A stretch of 39,700 nt of DNA, from assembly GCA_025360495.1 (NCBI GenBank), contig JANYCC010000120.1, positions 1 through 39,700 of the forward strand, in the 5' to 3' direction. The stretch is from Verrucomicrobiota bacterium (lineage in GTDB: Bacteria > Verrucomicrobiota > Verrucomicrobiia > Limisphaerales > UBA9464). Below, in pieces: positions 9,201 through 16,904 of this stretch. Position 1 is the stretch's first letter, and each line of letters begins with the position of its first letter. Made by a program: the position numbers and the translations under genes. The notes beneath the pieces are model-generated. The model saw only the letters and a list, made by a program, of their open reading frames with translations, had not been told where the DNA came from and made no database searches.

Positions 9201-10469
9201 GCCCGACACAAAGTCATCCGGCACCGTGAACGCCACGCGCACATAGGCCGTCGCCGACTTGCCATAAAGGGCCGGCCCGATCCCCGTGTGGATCAGATCG
9301 GCAAACTCCGCCGCGGGCCCGCCAACCGAACCGAGCAATTCCACCTCCGCGATCTGCACCGCGACGGCCGAACCCGCATTGCGCACCGTGGGGAAGAGCA
9401 GTCGGTAATGCAGATAAGCGATCGTGTTCGTGAAACCGACAGTCACGGCGGTGAACCGGTTGACAAAGTCCGGCACCGCACCGTGGGCGATCTCCACATA
9501 GGTCGTGCCGTCGTTCGACCCGGCCAGCACATAACTTGTGGGATCCCGTTCCGGGGCGTCGTTGGCGGACGTCAAACGCAGACCGGCCACCACCGTTTTT
9601 CCAATGGCGGGCGTCACGGTCAACCCGGCGTTCAGCTTGTCGAAGTTCAGGTATTTGGTCTGCGGATTGTTGTCGATCGCCTTGAGCACGTCCTCGTTGG
9701 CCGGTGAATTGGCCGACGTGGGCACGATGAGATCATCCGCCTGGGTCACGTCACCGGAAGTCGGCGGTGGCTCGATCGGTTCCGGGCTTCCCTCCTGCGG
9801 ACGGTCATACCCGATGCCCAGTGTCACCGGGGTCCAGGTCGCGTCGTCGAATCCCGGCTGCCGCCAGGTTTCGGCAAGAATCGCGTCCACCGGCACATGG
9901 AGGCGCGCCACCGTGTTGGAGACGACGAGGACATCGGTTTGGGCCAGCATCGCGATGCCGTACGAGACGTCCGTGATCTGCTGGGGATAGGCCGGCGCAA
10001 ATTCCGTCGCCACCGTGTGACCGTCGGGTCGCACCAAGGCGAGGTAACCCCCATCGCGGCCCAGCTTGAAATTCGCGTGCAGTTCGCCCGTCGGAATCGT
10101 GCGATCCTTGCCGGACGCGAAGACCACGAGAAATCCGTGCCCCGGGATCGTCACCGCCGGGAACCGCCATGAGGCGGGGTTCTGCGCGTCGTTGGTGAGA
10201 TACCAACCCGCCATCGATGCCGGGGTCGGATCCGGATTGTGAAGCTCAATCCAGTCACTGAAATCGCCGTCGACATCCCGCAAACCCGTGCTGTTGGCGG
10301 CGACGAATTCCGTCAGCACAGGGCCTTGGGCATGGAGCGGTCCGAGGAATCCGGCGAATCCGGCAAGACCCAGCAAGGTCAGCAGGCACCCGTGAACCGT
10401 GGATTCCCGACCACCACGCGGACAGAATCGGCGGGTCCACGGAACGGCGGGAGGTTTTTCGAACGGCAC
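6237..10469 (-). CDS. Giant exported CotH / lamin-tail / discoidin-domain protein
   Basis: This protein of about 1410 residues is a secreted multidomain protein. In order it has: a hydrophobic signal region ending HAQ (about 30-48); a lamin-tail domain (FVAANSTGLRDVDGDFSDW); an F5/8 discoidin-like domain (about 240-385); a beta region; a chitobiase C-terminal-like segment (about 545-625, YTTNGSVPGP); a CotH-kinase-like domain (about 680-1000, with IRIQGG-like LRIQGGAFRRF and FYPWDSETAL); a second chitobiase-like repeat (YYTLDGTDPRTPG); a second lamin-tail domain; and a C-terminal beta domain ending RFFQVTIP. CotH proteins can phosphorylate secreted proteins, but here the activity is unproven. 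The start is uncertain. GTG at 10469 is used because the longer frame from 10505 begins inside an inverted repeat and would give repeat-encoded residues. No Shine-Dalgarno is visible. Confidence 0.85.
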   Translation of the reverse strand: MPFEKPPAVPWTRRFCPRGGRESTVHGCLLTLLGLAGFAGFLGPLHAQGPVLTEFVAANSTGLRDVDGDFSDWIELHNPDPTPASMAGWYLTNDAQNPASWRFPAVTIPGHGFLVVFASGKDRTIPTGELHANFKLGRDGGYLALVRPDGHTVATEFAPAYPQQITDVSYGIAMLAQTDVLVVSNTVARLHVPVDAILAETWRQPGFDDATWTPVTLGIGYDRPQEGSPEPIEPPPTSGDVTQADDLIVPTSANSPANEDVLKAIDNNPQTKYLNFDKLNAGLTVTPAIGKTVVAGLRLTSANDAPERDPTSYVLAGSNDGTTYVEIAHGAVPDFVNRFTAVTVGFTNTIAYLHYRLLFPTVRNAGSAVAVQIAEVELLGSVGGPAAEFADLIHTGIGPALYGKSATAYVRVAFTVPDDFVSGRLTLRMQYEDGFAAFLNGVEVARANAPQNLAFNSAAVTNRLRLEAVREQEFNLSAFATTLHPGANVLAIQGLNSRADSRDFLLSARLDNTRITLGERGYFDPPTPGNENAPRTGGLVASVGFSTRRGFYEAPFDVTLTCPTEGATLRYTTNGSVPGPTNGLDYTGPIHIARTTVLRAVALRTDWRESSVATHTYLFLDTVIRQDQASALAAGLPATWNAQAADYAMDPRVVGQGGLDAYGGKYARTIKADLQLLPTLSIVTDANDLFGPQGIYALPENRGSAWERRASIELIHPDGTKGFQENVGLRIQGGAFRRFDLTLKKSFRVVFREQYGATSLDYPLFGPEAAGGFDGFVLRANSNDAWPYGGGGALYIRDAFAMETARSMGMIVSHSSFAHLYINGLYWGLYNPVERPDAAFSATYRGGNRDNWDSINQDSAPDGNYDAWNRLQTQLNQDLSQEAVFQRVQGNNADGTRNPAYEDLLDVENMIDYMILNFYIGNTDWPGRNWWAGRDRDNGDGFHFYPWDSETALGFSGVDVNVTGANTAAARPFGAARANAGFRLWFADRVHRHFFNGGTLYVNPAHTVWDPTHPGDDQPAARFVLLAQTVSRGIVGESARWGDQLRATPFTHDEHWQRERDDLLANYFPRRSAIVLEQFRAAGLYPRTDAPVMNRHGGAVDPGFKLTLGAPKGIIYYTLDGTDPRTPGSLQYTGPIPLNDLVTVKTRVLNNAEWSALEVATFVVGAPDLVITELNYHPADPTDAERAAGFGNADTFEFIELYNRGTATADLNGVRFVNGVDFDFTGSAVTRLPAGAYVLVVKNRVAFETRYGTGLPIAGEFGGRFDNAGEHVRLVNADGLTLRDFTYGTLPPWPGAADGSGPSLEVIDPGGNLSLATNWRASISNNGSPGLANPQPPIAMEASSPEPGQLRLTFNGRAGSGYTLYVRDDLWLGIWQPFQQGAALPSDQTVEIHLPLPNKPVTRFFQVTIP

Positions 10470-10480
10470 GACATGAACAT

Positions 10481-10566
10481 AGCCCACGAAACACACGAAA
10501 CGCACGAAACTCCGGTGACGGCAGGTGCGGGATCCCTTTTCGTGAGTTTCGTGAGTTTCGTGGGCT
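10481..10566. repeat. Inverted repeat with arms of three 9-bp units
   Basis: The left arm (10481-10509) is built of cccacgaaa, cacacgaaa and cgcacgaaa. The right arm (10538-10566) is its complement, built of tttcgtgag, tttcgtgag and tttcgtggg. The arms match at 27 of 29 positions and enclose a 28-nt GC-rich loop. It lies between the RND pump gene and the CotH gene, both on the minus strand. Because the unit is three codons long, reading frames pass through it and give spurious peptides such as HETHETHET and FVSFVSFVG. Its organisation matches the element at 23503-23645, although the 9-mer differs. Confidence 0.85.
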
Positions 10567-10612
10567 CATTCTTCAGGGGGCATCCGACGCAAGGATTCGA
10601 TGGGGACCCCTG

Positions 10613-13600
10613 TCAGCCTGTGGAACCAGTGGGGCCCCATTTCCCGTAGCGGAACACCAGTGTCGGCAGCACCAGCAGGCTCAGGATCGTGGAACTGACC
10701 AGTCCACCGAGGATCACCACCGCCATCGGCCCCTCGATCTCGCGACCCGCCTCGCCCGCACCCAGGGCCAAGGGCAGGAGTCCCAGGCCCGTCACCAATG
10801 CCGTCATGAGGATCGGCACGAGACGTTCCGCCGCGCCCCGCAAGGCCGTGTCCAGGTTCCAGACGGCGGCTTCCACCCGGACCAGATGTTCATAATGTGA
10901 CACCAGCATGATGCTGTTGCGCATCGTGATCCCCAGGAGCGTCACAAAGCCGACCAGCGAGCCCAGGTTCAATCCGCCGGTCTTGCCGCCGAGCCACGCC
11001 GTCAACGCGACCGCGATGATCCCGCCCACCAGGGCAAAGGGCACATTGGCGAGCACCAGCAGCAGGTTGGCCCCGGTGCGCATGATGACCGCCAGCAGCA
11101 GCACCACGCCGATCCCCGCGATGGCGGAATGGACCAGCAATTGGTGTTGGGCCGCCCCGGCAGCCTCCGCGGCCCCGCCGAAACTTATATAAACCCCGCG
11201 CGGCAACGTCACCTTGGCCGCCACCGAACCCTTCGCCTCCCCGACAAACGAAGTCACGTCCCGTCCGCTCACACCGCACGTCACCACCTGCCGGCGTCGC
11301 GCGCCGTCATGCAGGATCGAGGGGCGGCCCGATCCCAGGTTCAGATCGGCAAGTTCGCGCAACGGCACCCGCTGGCCCTGTCCGCCGTTGACCAGGAGTC
11401 CGCCGACCTGCCCGGGTTCGGTGCGGAGTTCGTCGGACAGCATGACCGCGACACCGGTGACCTGGTTCTCATGGTAGGTTTGGGCGACCACCACGCCCTG
11501 GTACGCGGCCTGCACGGCTTCCAACACCTCCGTCGGATGCACGCCGAATTGCACCAACCGGTCCGGGCGCAATCCGATGGTGAGGTGGGGCGATCCCGAC
11601 GGCGATTTCACCTTCACCTCCCCGTGCCCGGCCACGGAATCCAACACTTTGGCGATGCGATTCGCCGTGCGGTCGAGTTCCTCCAGATCCTCGCCGAACA
11701 CGCTCACGACGACCGGTTCGGTTTCGCCACTGATGGATTCCCCCAGGCGATCCCCGAGGAATGTCAGCACCTCGAATTGGATTCCGGGAAATGATTTGAG
11801 CACCTCCCCGATGGCATCGGCTGCGGCGTCCTGTTCGCGGGCGGGAGCGGGTTTCAACTCGACGTGGAACTCACTGCGCTGGGGACCCCACGGATCTTCG
11901 CCCTGTTCCGCCCGGCCGATCTGCTGTTCCACCGTGGCGACACCCGGAAGCCGTAACAATTCGGCGGAAATGAGGCCCCCGAGGCGCCGCATTTCCGGCA
12001 GGGACGTGCCCGGAGCCGTGCGGACTTGCAGCACATAATGTCCCTCGCGGAAGGGCGGCAGGAATTCACCGCCGAAAAACGGCACGCTCGCGAAGGCCGC
12101 CACGCAGACCAATGCGGCGACGCCGATCACGAGCCTGTGGTGCGGCAGCAAACGGCGCAGCAACCACCGATAACCCGACCGGAGCCAGGCCTGGAAACGC
12201 GGCTCGCGGACATCCCGTTGCGCGCCCCGGAACAACAGCAGCGACAACGCCGGGGTCAGGGTGAGTGCGATGGCCAGCGAGGCGAAGATCGCGAGCAGAT
12301 AACTCTGGGCGAGCGGTGCAAAGAACGCGCCTTGCAAACCGGTCAGCGTCAGCACCGGTATGAAAACCATCGCCACGATGAAGGTCGCATAAACCACCGC
12401 CGCCCGTACCTCGATCGACGCATCAAGGACCACCTCGAACGCCGTCCGTGGCACCGCCCGCGCCGCATTCTCGCGCAGGCGCCGGACGATGTTCTCCACG
12501 TCGATGATCGCATCGTCCACCACCTCGCCGATCGCGATGGCCAGGCCGCCGAGCGTGATGGTGTTCAGCGTGAATCCCAGCCGGTCGAGGATGATGACCG
12601 CGGTGAGCAACGACAGCGGGATGGCGGTCAACGATATGAGGGCCGTCCGCAGGTCGCCCAAGAAAAGCAGCAACACCACGGCCACCAACACCGCCCCGAG
12701 CCAGAGCGAATGGCGGATGTTGGCGAGCGCCGTCTCGATGAACGTCGCCGGGCGATGCAATGCCGGTGACAGGACGATGCCTTCGCGGGCGAACACCGGC
12801 AGCATTTCGTCCAAGGCCGCCTCGACAGCGCGCGTCGCATCCAAAGTGTTCGCGCCGTACTGGCTCGCCAAAGTGAGCAGCACGCCCGGTTCGCCCATCA
12901 CCAGCGCATCCCCGAATTTGGGTTCCGCGCCCTCGACAACCGTGGCCACGTCGCGGAGCCGCAGCGTGACGCCGTTGGTGGATCGCAGCAACGGTGCGTC
13001 GCCCAGCAGCTCCGCCGTCCCGGACTGGCCCTCGGTCTGCAGGACAAGACGCTGGTTCGCCGTCTCCAGGAAACCGGAACCGCGAATGCCGGTGGCCGTG
13101 CGGGCCGCGTTGACCACGTCGTTGAACGTCACGCCATGCGCCACCAACCGGTCGGGCCGCACCTGGACCTGGAGTTGTCGCACCTCGCCGCCGAACACCG
13201 CACAGCGCGCCACCCCCGGTGCGGCCAGCAACCGCGGGCGCAACGTCCAATCCGCAAAGGTCCGGAGTTCGCGCGGCGACAGGTTCGTGGAGCGCAACCC
13301 GATCTTCAACAGGTCCATCGTGGCGGACGTGAGCGGTGAAAGCCGCGGGGCCTTGACGCCCAGCGGGAGTGTGCCGGCCAGCTCGGCCAACCGTTCCGCG
13401 AGCAATTGCCGCGCATGCAGGATCTCGGTGCCCTCCGTGAAAACGACCGTGATGATTGACAGGCCCTGGATCGATTCGGAGCGGAGAGATTCCTGGGCCG
13501 GCAACCCGTTCAATGCGGATTCGATCGGCCGGGTCACCAAGGCTTCCACCTGCGCCGGGGCCAGTCCGGGCGCCTCGGTCTGCACCATTGCCTGCGGCGG

Positions 13601-13729
13601 CACAAAATCCGGGAACACGTCGAACTTGGCCCGCGACGTCACCTGGATGCCGTATCCCAGCAACACGCACGCGAGCGCGACGATGGTGCCCCGGAATCGG
13701 AGCGAGAAATGGACGAGGCGGTTGAGCAT
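10613..13729 (-). CDS. CusA/CzcA-type heavy-metal RND efflux pump
   Basis: This 1038-residue inner-membrane proton antiporter is the motor of a tripartite metal efflux complex. Two large periplasmic loops alternate with two blocks of membrane helices, as in all RND proteins. The TM4 region reads AIGEVVDDAIIDVEN with Asp405 and Glu412, the same positions as the proton-relay residues of E. coli CusA. It differs from the DFGxxxDGxxVxxEN pattern of CzcA, and this window's second pump has that CzcA pattern. Methionines are scarce in the second periplasmic loop, so a CusA-like Met relay is not obvious. The gene is third in an operon with TolC and adaptor genes (8-bp gap), and a CusR-type box precedes the operon. 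Copper/silver is the best guess, based mainly on regulation. Confidence 0.92.
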   Translation of the reverse strand: MLNRLVHFSLRFRGTIVALACVLLGYGIQVTSRAKFDVFPDFVPPQAMVQTEAPGLAPAQVEALVTRPIESALNGLPAQESLRSESIQGLSIITVVFTEGTEILHARQLLAERLAELAGTLPLGVKAPRLSPLTSATMDLLKIGLRSTNLSPRELRTFADWTLRPRLLAAPGVARCAVFGGEVRQLQVQVRPDRLVAHGVTFNDVVNAARTATGIRGSGFLETANQRLVLQTEGQSGTAELLGDAPLLRSTNGVTLRLRDVATVVEGAEPKFGDALVMGEPGVLLTLASQYGANTLDATRAVEAALDEMLPVFAREGIVLSPALHRPATFIETALANIRHSLWLGAVLVAVVLLLFLGDLRTALISLTAIPLSLLTAVIILDRLGFTLNTITLGGLAIAIGEVVDDAIIDVENIVRRLRENAARAVPRTAFEVVLDASIEVRAAVVYATFIVAMVFIPVLTLTGLQGAFFAPLAQSYLLAIFASLAIALTLTPALSLLLFRGAQRDVREPRFQAWLRSGYRWLLRRLLPHHRLVIGVAALVCVAAFASVPFFGGEFLPPFREGHYVLQVRTAPGTSLPEMRRLGGLISAELLRLPGVATVEQQIGRAEQGEDPWGPQRSEFHVELKPAPAREQDAAADAIGEVLKSFPGIQFEVLTFLGDRLGESISGETEPVVVSVFGEDLEELDRTANRIAKVLDSVAGHGEVKVKSPSGSPHLTIGLRPDRLVQFGVHPTEVLEAVQAAYQGVVVAQTYHENQVTGVAVMLSDELRTEPGQVGGLLVNGGQGQRVPLRELADLNLGSGRPSILHDGARRRQVVTCGVSGRDVTSFVGEAKGSVAAKVTLPRGVYISFGGAAEAAGAAQHQLLVHSAIAGIGVVLLLAVIMRTGANLLLVLANVPFALVGGIIAVALTAWLGGKTGGLNLGSLVGFVTLLGITMRNSIMLVSHYEHLVRVEAAVWNLDTALRGAAERLVPILMTALVTGLGLLPLALGAGEAGREIEGPMAVVILGGLVSSTILSLLVLPTLVFRYGKWGPTGSTG

Positions 13730-13737
13730 GGCCGGTG

Positions 13738-14712
13738 TTATTCCTCGCCGCCCTGTGACTTGAGTTCATTGGACAACAGGACTTGCGCCCCCGTGACGAC
13801 CACCCGATCCCCGTTGGTCACACCTGTTGTCATCAGCCATCCGCCCGTCATGGGATGTCCGGTATTGATGGGAATCCGCGCGAACTTGGAACCGTCGCGG
13901 GTTCCATAGACAAAGCTCCCGCCGTCGTTCCGGACCACCGCCGTCGCGGGCACGAACGTGCCGTTGAGTCCGGGACCGGGGCGGGTGAGGAGCGCGTCAT
14001 AGGTGGTGCCGGGGACAAAACCCTGGCTGGCGACCAAGGCCAGGAAGGCGCGCCCTTGGGTCAACGGATCGGTGCTCGGTGCCGGGCCCAGCCATTGCAT
14101 CGGGGTGCGCCGGGCCGGTTCCGAAAGCGAGGCGATGGACGCGTCCCTGGGTTCGCCCTCCCATCCTTCACCGACCGGAAGTTCCACCCGCACCAACGCC
14201 GCATCGAACTGCGCCAACCGCGACGCCAAGCCCGCCAGATCCGGTCGCCGGACCAGCGTCGGACCCCACGCTGAGAGGAGTCGCGCCTCGGCACCCGACG
14301 CCATGGCCTCATCGTGTTTCCAGGCCGCCTCACCGGATTCCAGCGCACGGGCGGAGGCATTCTGTCCTTGGGCGAACAGGGCCTTGAGCCGTTCCCATTC
14401 CTTGCGCGACGCCTCCTGGGCCACGCGGGCGACGGCCAGGTCATTCACCTGTTGCACGAGCGGCGCCGCGTCGAGCACCCGGGCGTAACCGTGGATTTCT
14501 TCCACGAGGTTGGTCGCCGCCAACCGCTCGACCACCAGTCCGACCCGCTTCTGGGTTTCGGCGTCCAGGTGGAGCGGGTCCGCGGCCGCCGGCTTTTTCT
14601 CATTCTCAGTCTTGGCCGACGGCGCCTCCTCCGACGGGCGCCGCAACACGAACCAAACCGTGCCGGCACCTAATATGAGTCCGGCCAATAATGTCAGGGC
14701 GAGGCGTTTCAT
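13738..14712 (-). CDS. Shortened RND periplasmic adaptor (MFP/CusB-like)
   Basis: This 324-residue protein has an N-terminal membrane anchor (MKRLALTLLAGLILGAGTVW) and is thought to link the RND pump to the outer-membrane channel. A helical segment at about 90-145 (QEASRKEWERLKALFAQGQN) represents the alpha-hairpin. A beta-barrel-like part follows from about 160, and the C-terminal membrane-proximal part has FVPATAVVRNDGGSFVYG and NGDRVVVTGAQVLLSNEL, typical of the family. The barrel-sandwich (lipoyl) halves that normally flank the hairpin are not recognisable, and the protein is shorter than the ~380-410 residues usual for CusB/CzcB. Its start overlaps the TolC stop by 4 bp (ATGA), which implies translational coupling. 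Confidence 0.8.
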   Translation of the reverse strand: MKRLALTLLAGLILGAGTVWFVLRRPSEEAPSAKTENEKKPAAADPLHLDAETQKRVGLVVERLAATNLVEEIHGYARVLDAAPLVQQVNDLAVARVAQEASRKEWERLKALFAQGQNASARALESGEAAWKHDEAMASGAEARLLSAWGPTLVRRPDLAGLASRLAQFDAALVRVELPVGEGWEGEPRDASIASLSEPARRTPMQWLGPAPSTDPLTQGRAFLALVASQGFVPGTTYDALLTRPGPGLNGTFVPATAVVRNDGGSFVYGTRDGSKFARIPINTGHPMTGGWLMTTGVTNGDRVVVTGAQVLLSNELKSQGGEE

Positions 14713-16139
14713 GGGGAAGGGGTCGGCCGATCAGGCATGATTCCGACGGTGCCGAGACCGGTGAAGGGACGTTGCACGGCGTCTTCCAACTGCCCGAGTG
14801 CCTGCTGCACACGATAGGCGGCGTCGAGCCACGCGACGCGACCGAGGGTGGATTCGAGCTGGATGGTGAGCAATTCAAGGCGGTCGGATCCGCCGGCATT
14901 GAGGCTGGCCTCGGTGGCGCGGACCGCCTCCGCCTGGGACGCATTCAGGGTGCCCGCCTGCCCAAAGCCGGCCAAAGCCATGCCGCGGTTGATCAGGGCT
15001 TGCTCGACTTGGGCAAGCACCCGGGCCTGCACCGCGGTGAAACGGGCGATGGCCTCCTCACGTCGGGCGCGGGCATCTGCAATCGGACCCTGGTTCTGGT
15101 TGAGGACCGGCAATTCGAAGGTGAGACCCACCGTCCATTTGTGGTCGCCCTGATCGTATTGATAACCATTGCCGAGATGCAGGTCGGGATATTGCCGCGC
15201 GATTTCCAACTGGAGCGCGGATTGGCTGGCGGCGAAATCCGACAAAGCACCCAACACATCTGCGCGACCGAGCAGTGCGGCATCACGCCATGCCGCCTGG
15301 GCCGATTCCATTCCGGCATCGGGACCGGGCACGAAGGCGAAATCGAGTCGGGCTTCCCGCAACGCCGCCACCGGCAAACCCAGCGTTTCGGCCAACCGGG
15401 CCCGTGCCAACGCCGCCAGACGCTGGGCCTCGGAGAGTTCGAGCCGCGCCTTGTTGCCGGCCACCCGGCGCCGGCTCGCTTCCAACACCGTGGCGGCGCC
15501 GGCAGCGAGACGTTGTTGCGTCACTTCGGTGAGTTGCGATTCCAATCCCGCCTGTTCGGCCAGCACCATGGCCCGGGCCTCGGAATAGGCGACCTCCAAC
15601 AGGGCCGCACGCACCGAGGCACGAACCTGCCAGGCGGCCTGCACCAGGGTCAGACGGGCGCTCTCCGCCAGGTGCAAAGCCCGGGCCTGCCGATATCCGC
15701 GCTTGCCGGCGGTCTCAATCGGCCAATCCAAGGTGGCGAGCGGCAACCACGGGGAGGCCAGCGCCCCGGGTCCGCCGCCGGACGTGCTGAAATTATATCC
15801 GGGGGTCAGACCCAACACCGGATTGGGCCGCCCTTCCGCCGTGAGCACCCCCGCGCGCGCCACCTCCCATTGCGCCCGGGCCACCGCCAGGCCCGGGTGC
15901 TGGTAAAGGCCGACCAAGGTCAGGGCTTCGAGATTCCATATCGCGGGCGGGCTTCCGGATGCCGGGGCCAGGGAGGTCGCAGGCAGGTTGGTGCGGACAA
16001 ATTCCAGCAACCCGACGGAGTCGAGCGTCCGGGCCTGGAGATCGGCCGCCGACCGTGCCGGGGCGAGTTCCTTCGGCTCGAAATGCGCACAGCCGCCCCC
16101 GAGGAGCGAGGCCAGCGCGATCAAAGCCCAACGTTTCAT
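14709..16139 (-). CDS. TolC-family outer-membrane efflux lipoprotein (CusC/CzcC-like)
   Basis: This 476-residue protein is the outer-membrane channel of the adjoining RND complex. The N-terminus has a lipoprotein signal with lipobox LGGGC (Cys17). The remainder is long amphipathic helices rich in Ala and Glu in two repeats, with the family's NPVLGLTPGYNFS region after the first helix and a second-repeat YPDLHLGNGYQYDQGDHKW segment. The length suits the CusC/CzcC group. It is the first gene of the tolC-adaptor-pump operon, in the same order as cusC-B-A, and its start lies 45 bp from a palindromic CusR-type site shared with the divergent regulator gene. Confidence 0.9.
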   Translation of the reverse strand: MKRWALIALASLLGGGCAHFEPKELAPARSAADLQARTLDSVGLLEFVRTNLPATSLAPASGSPPAIWNLEALTLVGLYQHPGLAVARAQWEVARAGVLTAEGRPNPVLGLTPGYNFSTSGGGPGALASPWLPLATLDWPIETAGKRGYRQARALHLAESARLTLVQAAWQVRASVRAALLEVAYSEARAMVLAEQAGLESQLTEVTQQRLAAGAATVLEASRRRVAGNKARLELSEAQRLAALARARLAETLGLPVAALREARLDFAFVPGPDAGMESAQAAWRDAALLGRADVLGALSDFAASQSALQLEIARQYPDLHLGNGYQYDQGDHKWTVGLTFELPVLNQNQGPIADARARREEAIARFTAVQARVLAQVEQALINRGMALAGFGQAGTLNASQAEAVRATEASLNAGGSDRLELLTIQLESTLGRVAWLDAAYRVQQALGQLEDAVQRPFTGLGTVGIMPDRPTPSP

Positions 16140-16183
16140 CCCCCCTTTCTTAACCGACCGCGAAGGGAATGCGATGAAGTCCC

Positions 16184-16201
16184 GATGACAGAATTGTCAT
16201 C
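16184..16201. promoter_or_regulatory. CusR/CopR-type operator palindrome
   Basis: The sequence gatgacagaattgtcatc has 7-bp arms around a 4-bp centre. The core ATGACAGAATTGTCAT agrees with the CusR/CopR box ATGACAANNTTGTCAT described for E. coli and Pseudomonas at every defined position but one. It lies in the 87-bp gap between the divergent efflux operon (45 bp from its start) and the response-regulator gene (26 bp from its start), where an OmpR-type regulator could control both. No second copy was noticed in the window. Confidence 0.75.
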
Positions 16202-16226
16202 TTGCCACAGGATTCACCGGTATCCC

Positions 16227-16904
16227 ATGCGCGTCCTCGTCGTCGAAGATGAACGGAAAACTGCGGCGTTCGTCCGCAAGGCCCTCCAGTCCGAAGGCTG
16301 GACGGTCGAGGTGCTCGACCACGGCGACACCGTCCTCCCACTCCTGGCCACGACCCATTTCGACGCCCTGGTGCTCGACATCATGCTGCCCGGTTGTGAC
16401 GGCCTCACCGTGGTCCGTCAGATGCGCCTGCGCCAGATGAAGACCCCGGTGCTGCTACTCACGGCGCGAGGCGAGGTGGGGGAGCGCGTGGAGGGCCTCA
16501 ATGCCGGCGCCGACGATTATCTCGCCAAGCCGTTCGCCCTGGCCGAGCTCGTCGCCCGGGTCCGCGCGCTTGGCCGACGGGTCACCGAACCCGCCGCGAC
16601 CACCCTGCACCTCGCCGACCTCTCGCTCGACACCATCCACCACCGGGCGGAACGGGCCGGTCAGCCGATCGAACTCGCACCCCGGGAATACCGGCTTTTG
16701 GAATTCCTCCTCCGTTCCTCCGGCCGGGTCTGCGCCCGCAGGGCGATCGTCGAGGGCGTCTGGGATTATGATTTCGATCCGGGAACCAACCTGGTGGATG
16801 TCTATGTGATGCGCCTGCGCGAAAAGATCGACGCGGGCTTTGCCACCCAATTGCTCCACACCGTCCGTGGCATCGGTTACGTGCTCAAGGAACCTTCGCC
16901 ATGA
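16227..16904 (+). CDS. OmpR-family response regulator (CusR-like)
   Basis: This 225-residue regulator has an N-terminal receiver domain with the acidic pair Glu7/Asp8, phospho-acceptor Asp51 (VLDIMLPG), Thr79 and Lys101. A C-terminal winged-helix DNA-binding domain follows from about residue 125 (LAPREYRLLEFLLRSSGRVC, VDVYVMRLREKID, VRGIGYVL). The ATG at 16227 puts the family's usual MRVLVVEDE at the N-terminus. The stop overlaps the kinase start by 4 bp (ATGA). It is divergent from the efflux operon, and the intervening box matches the CusR consensus, so metal-dependent activation of the pump and autoregulation are likely. I assign it to the CusR/CopR/CzcR group, with the exact metal unknown. 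Confidence 0.93.
   Translation: MRVLVVEDERKTAAFVRKALQSEGWTVEVLDHGDTVLPLLATTHFDALVLDIMLPGCDGLTVVRQMRLRQMKTPVLLLTARGEVGERVEGLNAGADDYLAKPFALAELVARVRALGRRVTEPAATTLHLADLSLDTIHHRAERAGQPIELAPREYRLLEFLLRSSGRVCARRAIVEGVWDYDFDPGTNLVDVYVMRLREKIDAGFATQLLHTVRGIGYVLKEPSP

Noticed and set aside
10470-10505. Upstream start of the CotH protein at 10505
   Set aside because: Its first residues (RFVCFVGYV) are encoded by the 9-bp repeat, and no signal peptide starts there.
10239-10649. 136-residue plus-strand frame with HETHETHET and FVSFVSFVG
   Set aside because: These peptides arise from the 9-bp repeat arms; the rest is antisense to the CotH gene.
12489-13763. 424-residue plus-strand frame opposite the RND pump gene
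   Set aside because: Low-complexity Ser/Arg-rich translation with no domain, fully antisense to a clear RND gene; a by-product of high GC at third codon positions.
14691-16226. 512-codon N-terminal extension of the response regulator
   Set aside because: The extension is antisense to the TolC gene and has no resemblance to a regulator; the receiver domain begins at 16227.
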